The position numbers and the translations under genes are program-made. A stretch of DNA of 64,000 nucleotides, taken from the NCBI RefSeq assembly GCF_964204645.1, contig NC_134028.1, positions 13,063,001 to 13,127,000 of the forward strand. Reading direction: 5' to 3'. Shown here piece by piece: positions 56,133 through 64,000 of the stretch. The notes beneath the pieces are model-generated. The model was not told the origin of the DNA, searched no databases, and saw only the letters and a list, made by a program, of their open reading frames with translations. Every line of letters starts with the position of its first letter. Position 1 is the stretch's first letter. The DNA comes from Tubulanus polymorphus (Eukaryota; Nemertea; Palaeonemertea; Tubulaniformes; Tubulanidae).

Positions 56133-56269
56133 CTAAAAATATATAAGAGTTTAGTTATCATCTAAAATACATCATGTATTTTCCTTCCCTTTTGCAAGCA
56201 GATGATCCAAAAAAGTTTCTAAAAGCCTAAGCCTAACATGACCGATTGGATTTCGATCAAATTGTCTAG

Positions 56270-56425
56270 GATTTTACCATATGGAAAAACTAGTGACCTT
56301 GAAACTGATAATCATAAAAAATGCCATGAGCTACAAGTATGCACTTGAATGTGGTGAAAAGATATGCTTAGGTACCAATATATATGTTAGCAACTTACAA
56401 TTCAATATTCAACTCCTCTGGTGGT
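56270..56425 (+). repeat. Lone RepB monomer
   Basis: AACTAGTGACCTTGAAACTG, GCCATGAGCTACAAG, GATATGCTTAGGTACCAATA and TTCAACTCCTCTGGTGG follow the order of one 150-bp RepB monomer. Confidence 0.65.
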
Positions 56426-56447
56426 AAGAGCGGGCCTTATACCTTCA

Positions 56448-56650
56448 TGACGCAGTAGAAGAAGAATGATCCAGTATTCAAAGTTTAACAGAAAGATTTA
56501 CATTGCAATGATGTAACAAGTTTAAAATAGTTAAGATGGTATAGGCTATGTGGCGATAATGTTCATTTTCTGTTAATATATTCTTACATGAAAAGACTAG
56601 CCGATTTTAGCTGCCCCAAAGATCACACTTTTGAAAAAATGCATAAATAA
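56448..56650 (+). repeat. Dispersed repeat RepH copy 1
   Basis: CAGTAGAAGAAGAATGATCC to AAAGATCACACTTTTGAAAA. Matched by 60752-60968. Shared core TGGTATAGGCTATGTGGCGA. Confidence 0.8.
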
Positions 56651-57015
56651 TTGTAGGCATCGTGCAGAAAAGAAATCCAAGATGGATGGCAACCCTGGCA
56701 GCCATACTTGACCTTAATTTTCAATAAGGGGTAGACATTTCACCTACCAAAATTCTTACATTAAGTATCATGAAAATGAATCAGAATTGTAGGCCGTTTC
56801 GTGCTAGAAATTCAACATAGCTGCCCTGGCGGCAATATTTGATAGCTGATGTACACCTACCCTGATCCTCACACCAAATTTTACGGAAATAAAACCTATG
56901 TTTCAATTGTATGCGTTGACATTGATTCAAAACTTGTACTTCAACAACAAAGTGTAAATCCTGTTCTGCATTCATCATTTAAATGAAACGCCCCAACCAG
57001 CTACAGTATATCTAC

Positions 57016-57195
57016 CCAGTGGTCAGAAAAGTTGTAATCTAACACTAGAAACATTTCAACAGGATTTATCACAGTTTCAAGTGATAAGAAAACTCCCAAT
57101 GAGATTTTTTTGGATTCGAATATTGTGTCAATTTCCCAAAATAGTGGTTTCAATTGCGTATTACTTAAGACAGCCAGGGCAACTGTCATAAACAT
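57016..57195 (-). other. Open frame between splice-like signals, unassigned
   Basis: Minus-strand 60-codon open frame MFMTVALAVLSNTQLKPLFW onward, preceded by TATTTTCAG and followed by GTAGATAT. Only one frame is open. I do not recognise it, and its phase does not fit the SEC31 exon at 56053-56132, so I do not place it in SEC31. Confidence 0.25.
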
Positions 57196-57681
57196 CTGAA
57201 AATACAATTGATGATGTTAGATGACGGATCACAAAGATCTTTCATCAGACCTGCCAACCTGACCACTTACCAAATCCTAACAAATTACTTTTAAAAGAGT
57301 AACACTGACACCCTTAAGAGTAACATAACCCGAAAGCCCTCATGAAAAGAGACACCCTGAAGAGTAACACGACTCAAAACACTTGTTTTATCAATTCCTG
57401 GGCATTTGCTATTATCTACTGCACTTATGTTCTAAGACATGATTTCTTGACATGAGGCCATGACTAATAATGGAATACCAAAAATATTGAATGAATTTTG
57501 TTTTATCTACTCTTAAGAACTTTAAAATAAAATATACTTATATCATATCTGAAGAAAGAACGGAGTGACCCTCCAGTAAAAAACTTTTAAACGTTAAAAC
57601 AAATCGATGAGACAGAGAGTTGCACTGAATAAAATTTCTAAACATAAACATTTCTACAGCAGTAGCAAACCTTATGGATCG

Positions 57682-57912
57682 TCATATCATAAGCCATACC
57701 ATGGCATATCGATGTCTACCACAGGACATGCAGCACGCGTGGAATAGACTCTTTTGAGATCTTTTGATGAACGAGTATTCGGTAGTATACGACGAGGAAA
57801 AAGTTTGAGTACCTGAGTGAATTTTTTTTTTTTCAGGCGGTTCATCGTCATCTGACTCTGCTGCCAATGAATTACTCCCAATTGATATTTCAAGCAATTG
57901 ATTACTCAACAA
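57682..57912 (-). other. Open frame, unrecognised, possible transposon exon
   Basis: 76-codon minus-strand frame with ESDDDEPPEKKKIHSGT and a later KRSQKSLFHACCMSCGRH. A second overlapping minus frame is also open. No family recognised. Confidence 0.2.
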
Positions 57913-58048
57913 AAAGTGACATCACTAAATCAAAACGTGCCATAGGCAATAGATGCAAGTGTATAGGAAGATGTCTGCAAAGATCCTGTTTGCGATAGTA
58001 TCACTGACGAGTGCAGAGAGCAAATCTTCCTCTCATATTGGCACAAGG

Positions 58049-58158
58049 ATCCAGTTCCACAGTTGTGAGTTAGATTTAACTCTGAGTTAAAGTTAGTTCA
58101 CTTTCATTGTTTTAACTCAGAGTCAAATCTTAACTCACGACTGTGGAACCGGGCCAAG
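58049..58158. repeat. 110-bp palindromic MITE-like element
   Basis: Arms CCAGTTCCACAGTTGTGAGT and inverted CCCGGTTCCACAGTCGTGAG, both continuing TTAGATTTAACTCTGAG / TTAAGATTTGACTCTGAG, with a short TTAGTTCACTTTCATTG centre. No coding sequence. Confidence 0.75.
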
Positions 58159-58261
58159 GTGATTTGAGAGAACAGCGGCATTGGATCAAATCTCACATCA
58201 AATCGAATGAACCCATGAGACAACAAAGAGCCCATGTTAGAATGTTAGATTGTAAGCACTG

Positions 58262-58473
58262 ATAGATTCAGCGCAGAAGTTAGTGAATTGAATGATTTAA
58301 TCATATCCACCATACATTGATTTAGTAAGGTGCTCTATCAGCTCATACTAGACATAAAAGGAAATGCATTTTATAATTGTAAAAGGTAATTAGATTTTAA
58401 ATGACAAACAGTTGTTTAGAAGGTAAATACGCTACACATTTTTAAGTAGGCCTAATAGATTTTGAAATGAAAT
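58262..58473 (+). repeat. Dispersed repeat, partner of 385-620
   Basis: Same order of words as the left-edge copy, with ATTTAGTAAGGTGCTCTATC and AGATTTTAAATGACAAACAG. Confidence 0.75.
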
Positions 58474-58479
58474 ACAAGT

Positions 58480-59519
58480 AATCATTATAGATTATAAGTC
58501 TCCTAATAAACTATAAGGTTTCATTAAATGAAAAGCATCTCAGATGTTATATTTATAATTTTGTTGCTGAAGCTGAGATCAAATCTAGGTGTATCGGGAG
58601 ATGAGAAAGTATTCTAAGTTCCATACAAACTCTCTCAGGATTTTCAGGATTCAAAGCCAAGACCTAAGGCTAAAAAAATGATACCTTGTCTCTCCACTCT
58701 TTGCCAAGCTTAAAAGTTGACCCAGCCGGCCACCTATCTAACCTACATTACTTTAAGACACGAGCAATAAAATTTTACCATAATAGACCCGGCATTTTGA
58801 GAAATGAACCGATTACAAAGTTTATAATATTCTACAACTAGAAGGTCTTTCTATGGGGTCGGTTAGCAACATTCAAGTTCTACATTCAAATGAATTCTTC
58901 ATCTATTCTCATCCTACAGTGTGTACGTGTGAGCAATATTTCTCCGCCGGACAGAAGTGACAGTCTAATGGCAATGCAGTTTAAACCACGCAGTGCGAGA
59001 AAGCGTGTGGATCGCAGTTACCCAGTTACGTTACCGTCTCATCGTAGACCTTAGCGTGAAGCCGTAGCGCAGAGGTCAACACCAATTTTTATTTCTTCTT
59101 TTGTAGTTTTCTCATTGAAGAATTTTATATGTTGTATCATTAATATATAAAAAGCCTACTTGAAAATTCGATAGCAAATGTTGTACAAATCCGCTCATGA
59201 TGTGTTTATTACATAAGTAGATCAAGATGACGTCACACTACTTTGCTAAAAATCCCTAAAAACAGTATAAAATTGCCAATTTACCCAATTTAGGCTTCAT
59301 CAATAGCCTTCAAAAGCAATTGCCACTTAGCTGCCATTATAACAGCCAACTTAATGCAGTCCTTAGCCCGTGAATCATTTCACGCTCGGAGGAGATAGCA
59401 GGAATTCAACACTCAGTTTTATACTTATAGATTTAGCTGGGCTGAATCTAATAAATTAACAGTCTGAAGTCCAGAACCATCAAATACTTTCTTCCAGATA
59501 CAGAGAGGGCCATCTGCTA
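58480..59519. other. Mostly unassigned sequence before transposase remnant
   Basis: One splice-like acceptor, CATCCTACAG at about 58910-58919, is followed by an open stretch to TAG near 59054 that includes AMQFKPRSARKRVDRSYPV (basic). It could be an N-terminal exon of the transposase to its right. No second signal confirms it. Confidence 0.25.
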
Positions 59520-60301
59520 CCAGTATGCATAATCTTGTTTCTCAACACACTTGGTGTCAGTGAAAAGGCTGTCCGGACGGTACTTAGTAAAACTGGTGAA
59601 ACTGGTGCCCTTGAAGATGAGCATCGTGGTGGTCGAGTTGCACCTCATGCAGCTCGAAACAAATGTATTATGTCAATACGTCGAAGGTCATATCAACATT
59701 CCCCAGAACAGAATCATACTACTGAAGGAAAGCCACAGAATTTCAGTACCTTTCACCAGATCTCCCCCAAAGAAAAATGTGGGAATTGTATGACCCCGAG
59801 TGTCAACCAGAAAACAAAGTGTCTTTCTCATACTACAGCAAGGTTTTCAAATCTATGAAGTTGAAATTTCATGATCCCAAGAGAGATGTATGTGGTTTAA
59901 GCGAATCATATCGTAAGGAAAATGAAACAGAGAGGGCCAAACTGAAGGATTAATTTGAATCCCACATCAGTGAAAAGGAGAGAGTTCAGAATATCAAATC
60001 GACAAGAGAAACATCTGTTCATTTGATCTACAAGTAATATTCCTACCAAAAAACAAATGGCTCCGAAATATTCTACAGCAGAACATTATCTTGTTATAAC
60101 TTTACGATATCTGATGTCAATGTGAAACGTTATGAATGTTTTTCATGGCATGAAGGCATTGCTGGTCAAGGTTCAAACGACAATGCCTCATGGATTTATC
60201 GGAACTTGAAAAGAATTGATGCTAACTCAGTATGCCATGTTTTCCTTTTTGATGGATGTGCCGGGCAGAATAAGAATAGTATTTTACCGTGTATGCTTTA
60301 G
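59520..60301 (+). pseudogene. DDE-type transposase-like protein, broken
   Basis: Frames carry VCIILFLNTLGVSEKAVRTV, FPRTESYY, PKRDVCGLSESYRKENE, SWHEGIAGQGSNDNASW and FLFDGCAGQNKN before TAG at about 60299. The order FFLxTLxISEKxVRT...KKDxCxxCxxY...WHEGIAGRGxxE...YSDxCxGQNKN belongs to a widespread invertebrate multicopy protein that I regard as transposase-derived. The Asp of FDGCAGQN is the likely metal ligand. At least three frame breaks, truncated at the right. Confidence 0.55.
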
Positions 60302-60751
60302 ATCTTAAGTCTAGACGAAACTTCCAGACCTCCTTACCCCAAAATTTCAATATCAGTAGTATTGCATATTTAATTCAGTGAAAATAAGCTCACAACAGTA
60401 GTTTTAATGAATATTTATGTCAGTAGTTTCCAATTAAGCATCAGTAAATTTATATCATAAAATCAGTAGTTCCCTTTAGAGTATGAGTAGTATCAGAAAA
60501 CAGAATTAATCAAAAAAATAAAATAAAATATTATTTACTTTTTAATTTTTCATTGTTCTCCGGTCAATGAGAACCAAAATCTGAGGATCAGAAGGATAAA
60601 AAACCTCAAGTGTTCTTAATTAACAGACAGTATTTTCAAAATGTGGCATTTAATTTAGCAATACCGATCTTTTCCCGAGAGTGAATCTCCTTAGTATTTT
60701 GGAAAAGGTATCAGGCAGGTGCTGCCATTATCAGGTGATGAAAGGTTGAGT
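60302..60751. other. Unassigned AT-rich sequence
   Basis: CAGTAGT-rich stretch at 60350-60500. No gene recognised. Confidence 0.3.
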
Positions 60752-60968
60752 AGTAGAAGAAGTATGATTCAGTATTCAAAGTGTTACAGAAAGATTAACA
60801 TTATAATGATGTAACAAGTTTCAAAATAGTTGAGATGATGTAACAAGTTTTAAAATAGTTGAGATGGTATAGGCTATGTGGCGATAATGTTCATTTTCTC
60901 TTAATATATCCTTACAGGAAAAGACAAGCCCATTTTAGCTGCCCAAAAGATCACACTACATTAAAAAA
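60752..60968 (+). repeat. Dispersed repeat RepH copy 2
   Basis: Partner of 56448-56650, with a local 35-bp duplication of GATGTAACAAGTTT.AAAATAGTTGAGAT. Confidence 0.8.
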
Positions 60969-61791
60969 TGCAGGCAATCCTTTACATTCACACTGCACTA
61001 TGTTCCACTCCGTCTACGTCCTTCAAACTTATGTCACTGATGTATTTAGAATGAGGAATCTAATGGTGAAGTCCGTTTTTCAATATCTCCAACAGAAAAT
61101 AAAATTCGGTTTTTTCATCTCGTCAGCAATTTTTTTTTCGGTTGTGTTAAAAAGTCGTAATAGGATCAATCAATTTCAATTGATTTTATTGATACAGAAA
61201 AGTATGATAAATAATTCAAGTATCCAAACATCTAACAAATAATGTTTGTAAATGTGTAACGTTGTTGATAAAATCCTCGAAATAAATAAAGAATTTTCCT
61301 TAAATCGGATGTTTTTCTTTTTGATATATATGATATTTTTGTGAACATTTGCCGATTGTTTCGTTGATTCAAATGCATAGCGGCATTCTAGTATCGACCC
61401 TAACACATCATAGAAAATCAAGATGATAAGTTTTTAATTTGCATACATACACAGATAAACCGCAAAACATGTGGGTGGGTGACAATACAATACAATGAAT
61501 GACATTGAATTGTTGCTATATCTAATGGACACAATGAGGAAGTCACTCAGTGATTGGCGCCTACTGGGATCTGGCATCCCCATTAAAGTAAATGAACAAT
61601 GTATGATAATATTCACACCCAGACTTGACTGTTCCTTTGAGAGCCCTGCGGCTCACCACCTGCATGCTGTTATCAGTTACATCATTCCCATTATAATCAC
61701 CAGCAACTCGAATCTTTCACCACTTAATAATCCAATCTCCAAAATGAATAAATACTGAAAGTGAACCTGCCCTCGCATCATAAGCCTCAAG

Positions 61792-62766
61792 ATGGCTCAA
61801 GCCAACACACGAAAATATAACTATTATCGATTTAATCCAACAACTTAACAACAATGAAGCGATCATTCAGTGGTGCCAAGATCGAGGACTTTTGAAAGCC
61901 GATGTTAATTGCAGTCAATGCAATGAGCTGATGGTTTTATGTCAACAACAGCGCGATTCAATTGGATACGTGTGGAGAGCTGCAAATCGGGCTCATTCAA
62001 CAATTCGTGTCAAAGTAAGAGACATTCCAGCTAATTTAATGATATCAAATCACAGCAGCATTCGATCCATAATTGTAAACTCTTTCAATCATATTTTTAC
62101 AGGATGGTAGCTGGTTTAGGAATTCGCGGGTACCAGTACAGAAATTGGTGCTTCTAACGTATCTGTGGTCGCTTTCCGATATAAGCCAAGCATCGATGGA
62201 AGAGATGATGCAGCTCTCCGAAAAAACGCTGGTTGATTGGAATGATTTTCACCAAGATCTATCCGAGCAACGCTTGTTAATCAACCCGCCGGTGATAGGT
62301 GGTCCTGGTCTCACAGTCCAGATTGATGAAACACTTGTTTCTAGGACCCGTAGAGCTGCAAACCAACACGCGTGACCCTTCGCCCAGCGGTGGGTGTTCG
62401 GAGCAATTTGCGTGGAAACGAAAGAAGGCTTTTCTTGATGAGTGCCCGCAAGGACATAGGGATGCGACAACCCTACTGCCTTTAATCCAGCAGCACATTG
62501 CCCCGGGCAGTACGATTCTAAGCGATATGTGGGCGGCTTACAATCAAATTGGAAATATCCCCGGCGATGGATATCAGCACACGACAGTCAATCATAATTT
62601 GCACTTCGTGGATCCGAACACGGGAGTGCATACAAACAACATAGAAAATCTATGGAGTTTTGCGAAAACGCGCTCGATTATAACCAACAGTTCTATCTGC
62701 TGTGACTGGACCGACCCCGGGACACTCATCTCGGATATTGATAATTATGATTTGAATGTCGATTGA
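61792..62766 (+). pseudogene. Merlin (IS1595-type) transposase, two exons, broken
   Basis: Exon 1 (about 61792-62014) has IIQWCQDRGLLKADVNCSQC and WRAANRAHSTIRVK. GTAAGAGA...TTTTTACAG bounds an 88-bp intron (62015-62102), spliced in phase 0. Exon 2 reads DGSWFRNSRVPVQKLVLL, QIDETLV (first Asp), RWVFGAICVETKEG, STILSDMWAAYNQI (second Asp), VNHNLHFVDPNTGVHTNNIE (catalytic Glu) and NLWSF, to TGA 62764-62766. This is the DDE_Tnp_IS1595 fold of Merlin elements. Damage: an early frame break near 61830, TGA at 62372-62374 where CGA would be expected, and a one-base shift near 62430. No terminal repeats or target duplication could be fixed. Confidence 0.82.
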
Positions 62767-63100
62767 TTTTGATGTATATACACGCATATATTGTATGTTT
62801 TTATTTGCTGCATTATGTATGTTTCTTCGACAGCATTGACCGTTTGTCTTCTTTGAATCCAATAATAATAATAATTTTTTCTATTCTATTCCAAAAAATG
62901 TCTTTTTTTACTGTTTTTGGCGGTAGTTAGTGTGACCGGAGGCCATAATCCGATTTTTACTGATTCCCAAGGTGGAATAGAATTTTTGCAGCACGTAAGA
63001 ATGAGAGGAGGAAAATTTTATAAAAACAAGGCAATTTGATACTACGTATCTATGTCCCCCGCGATAGTCAGTAGGGAATTAATGAACCCTGAAGACACTG
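62767..63100. other. Unassigned flank of Merlin remnant
   Basis: Contains an (AAT)n run near 62862-62875 and a weak inverted pair TATTCTATTCCAAAAAAT / GGAATAGAATTTTTG (62883-62990). No gene. Confidence 0.35.
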
Positions 63101-63104
63101 ATCT

Positions 63105-64000
63105 TTGGTATAGAAAAATGATGAGTGTATCCAGGGATAACCATACTATGAAATATCATTTTCCTGCCATGAATGGTTATTTAAGTATTGAGTTTACAGG
63201 GTTTTAGGCAGAAGACGTCTACCAACCTTGAACTTTGACCCTAGAACTCCAAAATCACTAATGCACATCCTCTCCCCAGGGGTAATCATACTATGAAATA
63301 GCATTGTTCTGTTGTCAATGGTTCTTCTTGAATCCTGTTTACAAGGTTTCATATGAATGACCTGTAGTGACCTTGAACTTTGGTCCTTGGACCCCAAAAT
63401 CAATAGGGCACATCCTCTACCTAGGGGTAATCATACTACATAATATCATGGTCCTGCTATCGACGGTTCTTCTTGAATCATGTTCACAAGGTTTTACATG
63501 AATGACCTGTAGTGACCTCGACCTTTGATCCTTGGACTCCAGAATCAATAGGGCACATCCTCTCCCTAGGGGTAATCATGCTACGAAATATCATGGTCCA
63601 GCTATCAACGGTTCGTCTTGAATGACGTTCATAAGCTTTCACATGAATGACCTGTAGTGACCTTGACCTTTGGTCCTTCGACCCCAAAATCAATAGGGCA
63701 CATCCTCTCCCTAGGGGTAATCATACTACGTAATATCATGGTCCTGCTATCGACGGTTCTTCTTGAATCACGTTCACAAGGTTTTACATGAATGACCTGT
63801 AGTGACCTTGACCTTTGATCCTTGGACTCCAAAATCAATAGGGCACATCCTCTCCCTAGGGGTAATCATACTACGTAATATCATGGTTCTGCTATCAACG
63901 GTTCTTCTTGAATGACATTCACAAGGTTTCACATGAATGACGTGTAGTGACCTCGACCTTTGATCCTTGGACTCCAGAATCAATAGGGCACATCCTCTCC
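63105..64000 (+). repeat. 145-bp satellite array, runs off window end
   Basis: About six tandem units, each with AATCAATAGGGCACATCCTC, CTAGGGGTAATCATACTAC, CAACGGTTCTTCTTGAAT, ATGAATGACCTGTAGTGACC and TTGGACTCCA. The last units repeat at exactly 145 bp. The leftmost one or two are diverged. 69-codon minus-strand frames repeat with the units and are not genes. Confidence 0.93.

Larger units (their letters stand above)
41914..55746 (-). other. 13.8-kb SEC31 intron
   Basis: Phase-0 intron between the WNDPPAL and DPITMPIFNP exons. It contains RepB copy 2 with a nested hAT-like element, hAT-like element H3, dispersed repeats, an inverted-repeat element, a LINE mosaic, a SINE and hairpin modules. 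I see nothing nameable in 51700-52040, 52880-53750 or 54070-55150. Confidence 0.8.

Noticed and set aside
57016-57195. Possible further SEC31 exon
   Set aside because: Splice-like signals exist, but the peptide has no resemblance to SEC31 and the phase does not fit the next exon.
63194-63983. Four 69-codon minus-strand frames
   Set aside because: They recur exactly with the 145-bp satellite unit.

Overview
This window is animal nuclear DNA. It has GT-AG introns, degenerate SINE, LINE, Penelope and DNA-transposon copies, tandem satellites with CpG decay, and five exons that I recognise as the 3' half of SEC31, the COPII outer-coat gene, on the minus strand. Its mix of Penelope-like elements, a Maverick/Polinton remnant, MULE and Merlin transposons and hairpin-headed repeats fits a marine invertebrate. 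I cannot place it more precisely.

Host gene. SEC31 exons lie at 56053-56132, 55747-55871, 41764-41913, 31716-31835 and 5783-5854, read right to left. Every splice junction has a consensus donor and acceptor, and every phase fits its neighbour. Introns are 181 bp, 13.8 kb, 9.9 kb and 25.9 kb. Nearly everything from 5.8 to 55.7 kb is therefore intron of one gene. The 5' half (WD40 and helical part) lies beyond the right-hand exon and the last coding exon beyond the left-hand one. I did not find either in the window.

Left part (1-5.8 kb). Two broken Penelope-like elements sit head to head. The second ends in a hairpin and degenerate telomere-like repeats. A dispersed repeat and an inverted pair of tRNA-like SINE units follow.

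25.9-kb intron. From about 6.3 to 15.6 kb an AT-rich, broken Maverick/Polinton-like gene block is split by a 5-bp-TSD hAT-like element, two copies of a 1.2-1.75-kb repeat (RepA, carrying a nested 570-bp PIF/Harbinger-like MITE) and another repeat. From 15.6 to 27.6 kb there is a composite array: a 31-bp minisatellite in five blocks within roughly 1.4-kb higher-order units, CpG-rich foldback elements, TTCGAACAA-type degenerate repeats and LINE fragments. A second Polinton-like fragment and a truncated RepA copy follow, then a repeat (RepB) built on 150-bp monomers.

9.9-kb intron. On the opposite strand lies a multi-exon transposon gene. Its first exons carry the Cys box and QDAH-type box of a ubiquitin-specific protease, and most splice phases join them to a MULE-family transposase. 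This is the strongest candidate for something undescribed. A hammerhead-ribozyme-like motif lies in one of its introns. RepA copy 3, a LINE 3' end and RepB copy 3 follow.

13.8-kb intron and right end. The intron holds RepB copy 2 with a nested hAT-like insertion, a third hAT-like element of 1.4 kb, several dispersed repeats, an inverted-repeat element, a second copy of the LINE/TTCGAACAA mosaic, a tRNA-derived SINE and hairpin/(AAT)n modules. Right of the SEC31 exons are a broken DDE-type transposase, a spliced but broken Merlin (IS1595-type) transposase, and a 145-bp satellite that runs off the window edge.
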